Notes: a model not told the origin generated them from the letters alone. 11,252 bases of DNA from Oscillospiraceae bacterium (GCA_022508705.1 JAFLUO010000060.1:1-11252), one strand, 5' to 3'; counted from the first letter of the stretch, positions 1 through 5,763 are shown. Program-made: numbers and translations.

Positions 1-54
1 CGCGCTTGACTGGGGGTCAAGAGGCCGTGAGTTCAAGTCTCGCCACTCGGACCA
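1..54 (+). tRNA. tRNA-Pro(GGG), 3' part (5' end cut off by the window)
   Basis: The anticodon stem is at 5-9/17-21 (five perfect pairs) around the loop CTGGGGG at 10-16, so the anticodon at 12-14 is GGG, which reads proline codons. The T-arm stem is 27-31/39-43 with loop TTCAAGT. The 3' acceptor strand CACTCGG is at 44-50, followed by discriminator A51 and an encoded CCA at 52-54. G after the anticodon (the GGG-G context expected for m1G37) and the final G of the acceptor strand (a C1-G72 pair) both fit a bacterial tRNA-Pro. The 5' acceptor strand and most of the D arm lie outside the window. Confidence 0.93.
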
Positions 55-57
55 AAA

Positions 58-105
58 CAGATACCGTAATTGATACTATCGTGTCAATTACGGTATCTGC
101 GTTTT
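58..105 (+). terminator. Long perfect hairpin after tRNA-Pro, probable terminator
   Basis: Arms 58-73 and 84-99 form 16 uninterrupted pairs around a 10-nt loop, followed by TTTT at 102-105. The CAAAA at 53-57, which starts inside the tRNA CCA end, can also pair with TTTTG at 102-106. The T tract is short, so an alternative is a structure that mainly marks the 3' end for processing. Confidence 0.7.
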
Positions 106-115
106 GCAATAAAAG

Positions 116-144
116 TTGATGCGTTTCTTTTGTATATATATGTT
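116..144 (+). promoter_or_regulatory. Weak candidate promoter for the downstream lipoprotein gene
   Basis: TTGATG at 116-121 and TATGTT at 139-144 are separated by 17 nt. TTGACT at 151-156 is another possible -35 but lacks a good -10 at the right distance. The region is AT-rich, so chance matches are likely. Confidence 0.3.
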
Positions 145-211
145 ACATCATTGACTTTGCGTATTCTTTCATTTTTCATCTAAATTTAAGTTAATAGGAG
201 TGATTGTTACT

Positions 212-1123
212 GTGAAAAAAGTTCTATCAGTTCTACTTATTATAGTATTGATATCTACCTTTTCCTCCTGCACCAATAAACCGGATACTCAAGTAGATTC
301 CAAAATGGAGTATGCTGAGTTTGAATGGCCGGACAGTGAAATTGCAAAATTAATTCCGGTACCAAAGTCAAATATCGGGTACATATATTGGGCTGAGGAT
401 TATGGATTTGTTATCTACGTCGCCAACACAACTGCAGATGATTATGCAGAATATGTCAAAGCCTGTGAAGAAAGTGGATTCACCATTGATGGTAGAAAAG
501 GCGATGATTTCTTTTGGGCTGACAATGAAAATGGTTATCAGGTAACGGTTCGTTTACAAGAAGATGACGTAATGTTTATCCGCATGGATGATCCGGAAGA
601 TGAGTTCTTGGACGATTCAACTGAAGACCTTGAAACAGAATCTGTTCCTGAACAGACAGATAGTTCAGTTGAATCAGTTTCTGATCAAAGCGGAGAATCG
701 AATGATATTTCTACCGAAGCATCAACAACAAAGCCACCGCAATCGCTCTATTATTCTACTAATACATTAGAACAAGCTAAAGAAGGAAATTTAGGAATAT
801 ACTCGTATAAACGAAGTGGGTCTAACTACGATCTCTACTGGATAATTGACTTTGATGAAGGCTGTGCCTATTACTTTACTTATGGTAATAACAATGGTAT
901 CTGTGATAGGGTTATGATTGACAATGGAAACTTAAATTCTTATGTCACTGTTACCTACCACGATGGTGATAGTTCTTGGCAATATGGGCTTTGTTTTAAG
1001 CGAGTACGACAGCCTGATCGTCTAATTCAGTCAGAATCAAATGGTACTCAATATGAATTTATTGCTACAGATTTGAATGATGCATTAAAAATTCGAGATA
1101 GTATGAAAATCGTCAACTACTAA
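212..1123 (+). CDS. DUF6591-like two-domain lipoprotein
   Basis: This is a predicted secreted lipoprotein of 303 residues with unknown function. A Lys-Lys N-terminus and hydrophobic stretch (about 4-16) lead to the lipobox-like FSSC, with Cys20 as the expected lipidated residue. Residues about 33-127 form a compact aromatic and acidic domain whose pattern (EFEWPDSEIAKLIP, then SNIGYIYW, then DYAEYVKACEESGF) I recall from DUF6591 proteins of Clostridia. Residues about 128-178 are a Ser/Thr/Glu-rich linker. Residues about 179-303 form a second beta-rich domain that I do not recognise. I prefer the GTG at 212 because AGGAG at 196-200 lies 11 nt upstream. The in-frame GTG at 200 is part of that Shine-Dalgarno site. 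The gene stands alone between the tRNA hairpin and a strong terminator. The lipoprotein call is solid; the family name is moderate. Confidence 0.85.
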   Translation: MKKVLSVLLIIVLISTFSSCTNKPDTQVDSKMEYAEFEWPDSEIAKLIPVPKSNIGYIYWAEDYGFVIYVANTTADDYAEYVKACEESGFTIDGRKGDDFFWADNENGYQVTVRLQEDDVMFIRMDDPEDEFLDDSTEDLETESVPEQTDSSVESVSDQSGESNDISTEASTTKPPQSLYYSTNTLEQAKEGNLGIYSYKRSGSNYDLYWIIDFDEGCAYYFTYGNNNGICDRVMIDNGNLNSYVTVTYHDGDSSWQYGLCFKRVRQPDRLIQSESNGTQYEFIATDLNDALKIRDSMKIVNY

Positions 1124-1196
1124 CAACAATTATCTTGAAAAAAGTTCAATTCTGTATACTAAAAAACTGAAAACATCTTTTTTATGTTTATTAAAC

Positions 1197-1235
1197 AAAT
1201 CACCGCAAACTGAATTATAGTTTGTGGTGATTTTT
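1197..1235 (+). terminator. Intrinsic terminator of the lipoprotein gene
   Basis: Arms 1197-1211 and 1219-1233 give 15 pairs, one of them G-T, around a 7-nt loop. A five-T run covers 1231-1235. It lies about 75 nt after the stop codon at 1123. Confidence 0.85.
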
Positions 1236-1267
1236 ATAATCGTTCTACAAATAGTATTTGTCAAAGC

Positions 1268-1300
1268 AAAAAACCTGTCGATCTGACAGGTTTTATTTTT
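1268..1300 (-). terminator. Terminator of the dockerin autolysin gene, probably bidirectional
   Basis: Arms 1270-1279 and 1285-1294 (core CCTGTC/GACAGG) surround a 5-nt loop. Read on the minus strand, the hairpin ends in six T residues (AAAAAA at 1268-1273 on plus). Read on plus it ends in TTTTATTTTT. It sits just beyond the minus-strand stop at 1304 and separates two convergent genes. Confidence 0.85.
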
Positions 1301-1303
1301 AAA

Positions 1304-3283
1304 TTAAAATGATTTAATCTCGCCGCTTTTATATTTGAAAATAAGCAACGCGTCGGAAATGTCCACAGTACCGTTTTTATTTGTATCCGCCGCCTTTTGT
1401 GCTTTTTCGGATAAAGTTTTCTCGCCTGACTTATGTTTGAAAATCATAAGTGCATCAGTTATTGTGATTTTTCCGTCCATATCAACATCACCGAGAACAA
1501 AATCCGTAGATGTTGACGGTTGTTGAGGTTCGGAGACAGTACAATTAACTTTAATAGAATACGTCCGCTTTTCTCCGTTTTCGGCAGTAACTACTACATT
1601 TATTGTGTTTTCTCCTTTTTTAAGCGTTACTTTTCCCGTTCCGCTTATATTGGCTTTGGAATTTACCGCAGTTGCCTTAACGGTAAAGCTGTTTGAGTTA
1701 ACTGTTCCTACATCCCAAGATAATGTTCCACCGTCAAAGCCGGTAATATAATCTTTATTTGTTGAATTATCAGTAAAATAGAGAGCTTTCAGCCAGTTGT
1801 TAGGATTGTTGTTATTGCTTGCAGGAAGCGCACACGCCTTTTTAGGCATATTTCTGTAATACGGGATAATAAAAGTAAAACTTTTATCAAGTATTCCAAG
1901 CTTATTGTAAGTGCTTTTAACTGATCTTCCTTCACTTAACGGCGCCATAATATTGCCCATATACTGATGCCCGAAATTGCCCCCTGAGGTATTAAATTTT
2001 TGAAAATATAAGGTGTTTTGCTTATAAACGCTGTTAATATATCCGTTACCTATCCAAATTGCTCCGCCAACAATAGCCTTGTACTGTGAATTCCACGGAA
2101 GCATATATTTCGCTTTCTTTTGGGCACAACTATTGCATGTACCATTGATTTTTTTACATTCGTCACAGGAATATGTTGCACCTGTAGCGTAACGAAGCCC
2201 GTTTGCAATCGGGTATTTGCCCTGAGTGGCACCGATATTATAAAAATTATAATAGCCCTTGTAGTCTATTGTTCCTTTATCGTCTATCGTTGTGCCCTGA
2301 CCTTTTACGGAATTGCTGGTAGGCAAATATATTGTCTTTCCGTTTGCATCCTTTACAATATTACCCTTGTCATCTTTCTTTGGCGTTCCTTTTCCAACCT
2401 CTTGAATAGTACGGGAAGCAAGGTGATAAGGGCTAACCTTTGTAATTTCCGCCGCTTTAATGTAAGTCTGAGCATAGGTTAATTTGTCCTTGGCGGTGTC
2501 ACCAATTATAACGTTATCCAAAAAGTTATCCATGAAAGAGTTTTCAAGGATTTTTTCAACTCCGTCAAGAGTTTGAGTTGTCTTGTCGTAAGAAAGACTT
2601 TCAAACATAAATACATCATTTATATTAAGGAAATTTCTCGGGTCCATATAATAAGCAATTGCCTGAGTGTTTGCCTGATACCAACCGCCTGCATCCTGCA
2701 TAATCCACTCGTCTGAACGCCAGTTATAACAACCGGATGCAGTTGAACGATATGAAAGAGGACTGCTACTCGGAATAAGGCTTCTTCCTACATAGCCTTG
2801 GGCATTTGTTCCAAAAAGCGAATTCCAATCAAGACCTGTATCGTAAAATACAAATTTCCAATTCGGATAATACTTTAAAATGTTTTCAATATAAGATTTA
2901 TATTCTTCGGGAACTCCTTCGGGCATTGTAAAATCATGCTCAGTGGGGGTGATTGTTACATACCCCGTATAAACATACCCAGTATATTCTTTACTACTGT
3001 ATGTAAATTTAATCTTATACCAGTTAACATATGTTGTATCGGTTGTTGATTTAACAGTTTCAAGAACAGTAACCTTATGTCCGCTTGAAAGCTGGATATT
3101 ATTTTTATTACTGTCCTGAAGTATTGACTTGTCTGTCCCCGCGCCTGTGCGAACATTTACTTTGTCGGCAGATATAGTTCCTTGTGATTCTGCGGCGGAA
3201 GCAGTAAAAAAGCAAGAAATTCCTATAATGAAAGAAATGCAAAGCACAACAGCAATGATCTTGTGCAAAGAATTTCGAGCCAT
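1304..3283 (-). CDS. Secreted SH3b + glucosaminidase (LytG/GH73-like) autolysin with C-terminal dockerin
   Basis: This is a predicted extracellular peptidoglycan hydrolase of 659 residues, expected to cleave the glycan backbone as an N-acetylglucosaminidase. In order it has: a signal peptide (1 to about 31, ending ASAA); a bacterial SH3 domain (about 37-112, with KVNVRTGAG); and a LytG-like glucosaminidase region (about 130-480) with YMDPRNFLN at 212-220, RTIQEVG at 291-297 containing Glu295 as the likely catalytic acid, FYNIGAT at 347-353 and NTLYFQKFN. These are followed by a cadherin-like beta-sandwich (about 497-582), a short Pro/Ser linker, and a type I dockerin (598-658). A CxxC-x6-CxxC cluster at Cys373-Cys386 is unusual. 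The start ATG follows AAAGGA, which lies inside an inverted repeat. It is the last gene of the surface cluster, 58 nt after the GHL10 gene. Domain calls are strong; the exact bond cleaved is from family knowledge. Confidence 0.93.
   Translation of the reverse strand: MARNSLHKIIAVVLCISFIIGISCFFTASAAESQGTISADKVNVRTGAGTDKSILQDSNKNNIQLSSGHKVTVLETVKSTTDTTYVNWYKIKFTYSSKEYTGYVYTGYVTITPTEHDFTMPEGVPEEYKSYIENILKYYPNWKFVFYDTGLDWNSLFGTNAQGYVGRSLIPSSSPLSYRSTASGCYNWRSDEWIMQDAGGWYQANTQAIAYYMDPRNFLNINDVFMFESLSYDKTTQTLDGVEKILENSFMDNFLDNVIIGDTAKDKLTYAQTYIKAAEITKVSPYHLASRTIQEVGKGTPKKDDKGNIVKDANGKTIYLPTSNSVKGQGTTIDDKGTIDYKGYYNFYNIGATQGKYPIANGLRYATGATYSCDECKKINGTCNSCAQKKAKYMLPWNSQYKAIVGGAIWIGNGYINSVYKQNTLYFQKFNTSGGNFGHQYMGNIMAPLSEGRSVKSTYNKLGILDKSFTFIIPYYRNMPKKACALPASNNNNPNNWLKALYFTDNSTNKDYITGFDGGTLSWDVGTVNSNSFTVKATAVNSKANISGTGKVTLKKGENTINVVVTAENGEKRTYSIKVNCTVSEPQQPSTSTDFVLGDVDMDGKITITDALMIFKHKSGEKTLSEKAQKAADTNKNGTVDISDALLIFKYKSGEIKSF
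1307..1492 (-). other. Type I dockerin domain (two calcium-loop/F-hand repeats)
   Basis: Residues 598-658 of the autolysin hold two near-identical repeats. The first is GDVDMDGKITITDALMIFK and the second is ADTNKNGTVDISDALLIFK. Calcium-ligand positions 1, 3, 5 and 12 are D599, D601, D603 and D610 in the first, and D633, N635, N637 and D644 in the second. Positions 10-11, which usually set cohesin specificity, are Ile-Thr and Ile-Ser. Both copies look intact. Confidence 0.95.
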
Positions 3284-3290
3284 TATGTCA

Positions 3291-3333
3291 CGTCCTTTTC
3301 GATAATATCCGATTATATATTATCAAAAAGACG
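3291..3333 (-). promoter_or_regulatory. Inverted repeat covering the autolysin ribosome-binding site
   Basis: Plus-strand arms 3291-3308 and 3317-3333 pair over 17 positions, with C3294 bulged, one G-U wobble in the minus-strand RNA, and an 8-nt loop. The autolysin Shine-Dalgarno site AAAGGA (plus 3293-3298) is inside the 3' arm of the RNA hairpin, so folding would hide it. No T tract follows on the minus strand, which argues against a terminator. The same DNA contains the candidate -10 of the gene, so it could instead be an operator. Confidence 0.55.
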
Positions 3334-3345
3334 CTTTTTCGTCAA
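3317..3345 (-). promoter_or_regulatory. Candidate promoter for the dockerin autolysin
   Basis: On the minus strand TTGACG (3345-3340) and TAATAT (3322-3317) are separated by 17 nt. The -35 overlaps the TGA stop of the GHL10 gene. A perfect TATAAT at 3317-3312 lies slightly downstream, but 22 nt from that -35. A transcript starting near 3310 would lack the left arm of the hairpin that covers the ribosome-binding site. Confidence 0.5.
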
Positions 3346-4565
3346 GTTACAGATGATGGAAAATAGTTATTAACTGTATTTTTTATATTCTTTTTTTCCT
3401 GCTCAATTCCTTCGTCGCCGTCCTTATAAAGAAAAGACGCAGAATAATACACAAAACCGATTTTTTCATAATTTTGGCAAATTAAATCAATTTCTTTTGA
3501 AATTACTTCTCGGCTTTTCCATTCATATTTTCCGTCTTTTGCATATGAGTCCGATGTGCCTGATTTATAAACCGCTAAACCTATCAGTAATTTACTGCTG
3601 TCGCCCGTTAATTCAATCCACTTTTCAAGAGTTTCTTTAAACGGCTGAACAGTATTTTGAAAACCGAAATAAATTTGCGGTATTATGTAATCGACATAAG
3701 ACTCCGAAGTCGCCCAAAGCTTCACGTCGGCATAATAACTGTTAATATTTTGATTTATGTTGCTAATGGGACTTACTGAAAAAACTTTATTATATTTTCT
3801 TGCAAGAGCGCAAACAGAAAAAATGAGTGAATTTACATTTTCACGGCGAAAGTCTGCAAGCGATAAAGCTCCACCGTCTGCTTTATATTTCTCATAATAA
3901 ATACTGTCTATTTTCTCGTCTGTTGTCGGATAAAAATAGTCGTCAAAATGTATTCCGTCAACGTCGTAATTTTCAATAATCTCCCGTATTCCGTCAATAA
4001 TGTGCTTTTTAACCTGCTCGTCGGCAGGATTGTAATATACTCCGTTTGGAGAACGAATTATCATCTGCTCGTTTTGTGATGTCAAGGCGTCATATTGAAA
4101 ATAACCTTCTTTTATGACAGAAATATCGTCAACCTTATTTATTCTGTAGGGGTTTACCCAGCACCATAAGGTTATTCCTTTACTGTGACAAACGTCAATA
4201 AAACATTGAAGCACATCAAATTTTAAATCACCGTTTCCGTCTTCGCAATATTTACTTACAGGAAAGATTTCGGATTTGTAAAAAGCATCGTCAAATGCTC
4301 TTGTATGAAGAATTACGGTATTTACGCCAAATTCTGCCAGCTTATCAACCGTGTTTTCGATATTCGCAATAAAATTACTTTCCGTTTCAGACGATTTTAC
4401 TAAATCTTCAATCTCATTATAATAAAGCCAAGCTGCAATAATTCTGTTATTGCTATTGTCACTTTGAAACGAGTTTTCTGACGGCTGTTCGTTTTCCTTC
4501 GCGGACACAGTGCAAGAAGAAAAAAGTAACATGAATACAAGGCAAAACGAGAGTATTTTTTTCAA
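3342..4565 (-). CDS. GHL10/DUF187 glycoside-hydrolase-like lipoprotein (DigH/YngK type)
   Basis: This 407-residue protein is a predicted lipoprotein anchored on the outer face of the membrane. The N-terminus has MKK, a hydrophobic core and LFSSC, with Cys18 as the likely lipidated residue, then an Asn/Ser-rich spacer to about residue 40. The rest is a TIM-barrel-like GHL10 (DUF187) domain with AAWLYYNEIEDL, WCWVNPYR at 135-141 and the family signature YDVDGIHFDDYFYP at 200-213, whose acidic residues are likely in the active site. E. coli DigH of this family acts on glycan strands of denuded peptidoglycan, so a cell-wall role is a fair inference here, though the substrate is not shown by the sequence. 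The start is TTG: GGGAG lies 8 nt upstream and no better start is present. The TTG directly follows the TAA of the small upstream ORF, which suggests translational coupling. Confidence 0.9.
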   Translation of the reverse strand: MKKILSFCLVFMLLFSSCTVSAKENEQPSENSFQSDNSNNRIIAAWLYYNEIEDLVKSSETESNFIANIENTVDKLAEFGVNTVILHTRAFDDAFYKSEIFPVSKYCEDGNGDLKFDVLQCFIDVCHSKGITLWCWVNPYRINKVDDISVIKEGYFQYDALTSQNEQMIIRSPNGVYYNPADEQVKKHIIDGIREIIENYDVDGIHFDDYFYPTTDEKIDSIYYEKYKADGGALSLADFRRENVNSLIFSVCALARKYNKVFSVSPISNINQNINSYYADVKLWATSESYVDYIIPQIYFGFQNTVQPFKETLEKWIELTGDSSKLLIGLAVYKSGTSDSYAKDGKYEWKSREVISKEIDLICQNYEKIGFVYYSASFLYKDGDEGIEQEKKNIKNTVNNYFPSSVT

Positions 4566-4679
4566 TTACAGTACTCCCTGTTTCTTTAATGTCTTTATTT
4601 GATTTTCTGTGAGTATCCCCTTTTCGGCAAGTCTTTTAATAATTTCAATTTGTTCTTTTGTTAATTGTTTCTTGTCCAT
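4566..4679 (-). CDS. 37-residue helical peptide, SHOCT-like, upstream of the GHL10 gene
   Basis: This is a small charged peptide starting MDKKQLTKEQIEIIKRLAEK and ending GILTENQIKTLKKQGVL. The helix, Gly-Ile-Leu-Thr turn, second helix pattern resembles the short SHOCT-type oligomerisation motif, but this is pattern similarity only. There is no signal peptide or membrane segment. The ATG at 4679 has GGTGA about 7 nt upstream. A longer reading frame back to 4790 is unlikely, because it runs over the terminator of the preceding gene and has no ribosome-binding site. The stop TAA (4568-4566) abuts the TTG start of the GHL10 lipoprotein, so the two are probably co-translated. A weak -10-like TATATT lies at 4722-4717 on the minus strand with no convincing -35. 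Function is unknown. Confidence 0.65.
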   Translation of the reverse strand: MDKKQLTKEQIEIIKRLAEKGILTENQIKTLKKQGVL

Positions 4680-4746
4680 TATTATCACCGATAAACGATA
4701 TGACGGAAAGAAGCAAAATATAACTAAATAATAATTTTTATTAAGT

Positions 4747-4779
4747 AAAAGCTCCCTGAACCTAAATGGTTCGGGAGCT
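4747..4779 (-). terminator. Intrinsic terminator after the cohesin gene
   Basis: Arms 4750-4762 and 4768-4779 give 12 pairs, with T4757 bulged and a 5-nt loop TAAAT. On the minus strand the stem is followed by TTTT and then more AT-rich sequence. It lies 20 nt beyond the cohesin stop codon. The short T tract may allow read-through into the 37-residue ORF and GHL10 gene. Confidence 0.75.
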
Positions 4780-4798
4780 AAAGTTTTCAAACTGTGAA

Positions 4799-5602
4799 TT
4801 ATTTTCTTTTCTTTGATTTTTTGGTGCCTTTGCCGTTTTGACCGCCTAATAGCACTGCTAAAATAACAACTACCGTAACCGCGGCAGCAATAATTAAATA
4901 AGTATTGTTATTAAATTTTGCCTTATCTTTATCTTCATTTTTATCGACGGTAACAGCGGAATTGTCACTTTCATTTTGAGATGAGCTTTCTGCTGAATTT
5001 GTAACTGCGCTTCCTGCATTTGAGGAAGTATCTGACGGATTATCTGAAGTTTCGGGAACATCAGAAGTGCTTTCCTCAGGTAACTCTGCTGGTTTTGTAC
5101 TGTCAGCAGGGTTATTGTTAATTATATTTACTTTTCCGTTTTTAAATTCGGGAGTAACCGAACCCGTTACAGTAGAGATTTTATTACCGCTAACGGAAAG
5201 CTTTATATCTGTTTCGCCTGTGGCAGTATCATTCGCAACAAATGTAAGGGAAAGAAATTTGCCTGCGGACGAAAGTGCTCCGGATGAATCCTTATACTCT
5301 ATTTGAACGTAAGAATTACCGACATTATTGATATTTTTATATGTTATCGCCTTACTGCCTGCGGTGACAATCGCTCCAACGCTAAGATTGATAAATTTAA
5401 CTGCTTTTTCATCATACTGAACTATAAGTGTTGCGGTTTTTAACTGAGAATAATCGCTTATAAAAATGTCAACCGTAAATTCATCGCCTGCAAAGACTTC
5501 ATTGTCCGAAGCCGAAAGCTCAACGCTTTTTGCCGCAAATGACGGCAATACCGAAAATGAAAGCATAAATAAAACGAGTAAAACAGAAATAAATTTTTTC
5601 AT
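4799..5602 (-). CDS. Membrane-anchored single-cohesin surface protein
   Basis: This is a predicted surface anchor of 267 residues that binds dockerin-bearing partners. It has a signal peptide (1 to about 23, MKKFISVLLV to SFAA); one cohesin domain (about 25-162), recognisable from VFAGDEFTVDIFISDYSQLKT, then the LIVQYDEKAVKF strand, the LSSAGKFLSLTFVAN motif and a closing NGKVNII strand; a Ser/Thr/Asn/Glu-rich linker (about 163-230) that could span the wall; a transmembrane helix (about 234-254); and a Lys-rich tail (257-267). There is no LPxTG motif, so it is held by the membrane helix rather than by sortase. The start is the ATG at 5602, preceded by AAAGGTGA; reading the frame upstream to 5695 would run through the structured leader. 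A dockerin protein is encoded about 1.5 kb downstream on the same strand, and is the obvious candidate partner. Confidence 0.93.
   Translation of the reverse strand: MKKFISVLLVLFMLSFSVLPSFAAKSVELSASDNEVFAGDEFTVDIFISDYSQLKTATLIVQYDEKAVKFINLSVGAIVTAGSKAITYKNINNVGNSYVQIEYKDSSGALSSAGKFLSLTFVANDTATGETDIKLSVSGNKISTVTGSVTPEFKNGKVNIINNNPADSTKPAELPEESTSDVPETSDNPSDTSSNAGSAVTNSAESSSQNESDNSAVTVDKNEDKDKAKFNNNTYLIIAAAVTVVVILAVLLGGQNGKGTKKSKKRK
5117..5530 (-). other. Cohesin domain (single copy)
   Basis: Residues about 25-162 show the alternating strand pattern of a cohesin jelly-roll: AGDEFTVDIFIS, LKTATLIVQYDEKAVKF, SAGKFLSLTFVAND and FKNGKVNI. Only one copy is present, so the anchor is predicted to bind one dockerin at a time. 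Confidence 0.9.
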
Positions 5603-5615
5603 ATCAATCACCTTT

Positions 5616-5648
5616 ATTTTACCATAAAGCAAAGCATTATGGTAAAAT
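5616..5648 (-). repeat. 12-bp inverted repeat next to the cohesin ribosome-binding site
   Basis: The arms ATTTTACCATAA (5616-5627) and TTATGGTAAAAT (5637-5648) are perfectly complementary around AGCAAAGCA. The RNA stem ends three to five bases before the AAAGGTGA site and may affect access of ribosomes. Confidence 0.75.
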
Positions 5649-5705
5649 TTCGTCCATCTTTGCCGGTATGCCGTAAGGCAAAGGCAAAGGGACATAAAAA
5701 AAATT

Positions 5706-5733
5706 TTAAAATAAATGCTTGCATTTATTTTAA
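5706..5733. repeat. 28-bp near-perfect palindrome in the cohesin leader
   Basis: TTAAAATAAATGC (5706-5718) and GCATTTATTTTAA (5721-5733) are exact reverse complements around TT. Its position about 25-50 nt after the predicted start of cohesin transcription fits either an RNA hairpin or a binding site for a dimeric repressor. Confidence 0.7.
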
Positions 5734-5763
5734 CATAAAGGGAATATCTTTACAAGTGAATTT

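Larger units (their letters stand above)
5603..5757 (-). promoter_or_regulatory. Structured 5' leader of the cohesin gene (three hairpins)
   Basis: Between the predicted transcription start (about 5757) and the ATG at 5602 there is no gene, but the minus-strand RNA can form three hairpins. The first is the palindrome at 5706-5733. The second pairs GTCC-CTTTGCC (5693-5683) with GGCAAAG-AT-GGAC (5664-5652) and encloses a small TGCC-TTAC-GGCA hairpin (5680-5669). The third is a 12-bp stem, 5616-5627 with 5637-5648, ending just before the Shine-Dalgarno site. The loop of the third, TGCTTTGCT, is complementary to GCAAAG in the second, so a kissing or switching structure is possible. It matches no riboswitch class I recognise. 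Confidence 0.5.

Noticed and set aside
58..99. Transposon end or attachment site at the tRNA 3' end
   Set aside because: The 16-bp inverted repeat is best explained as a hairpin after the tRNA. No duplicated tRNA tail, integrase or transposase is visible.
588..770. 60-codon frame inside the lipoprotein gene
   Set aside because: It is in another frame of a supported gene, crossing its low-complexity linker; no start signals are seen.
2120..2482. 120-codon open frame on the plus strand inside the autolysin gene
   Set aside because: It is fully antisense to a gene with strong domain evidence, has no ribosome-binding site and shows no recognisable protein features.
4680..4790. N-terminal extension of the small ORF to 74 residues
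   Set aside because: It would be translated from the terminator hairpin of the cohesin gene and has no ribosome-binding site. The extension's composition looks non-coding.
4799..5000. Sortase anchoring of the cohesin protein
   Set aside because: The C-terminus has a transmembrane helix and Lys-rich tail, but no LPxTG-like motif before it.
5603..5695. N-terminal extension of the cohesin protein by 31 residues
   Set aside because: The extension would place charged residues before a perfect signal peptide, has no ribosome-binding site and runs through the leader hairpins. The ATG at 5602 has AAAGGTGA at the right distance.
5603..5757. c-di-GMP (GEMM-type) riboswitch, suggested by GGCAAAG and GGACG in the cohesin leader
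   Set aside because: The conserved core around those pieces, including the second stem and its receptor, is missing, and the spacing does not fit. I call it only an unclassified structured leader.
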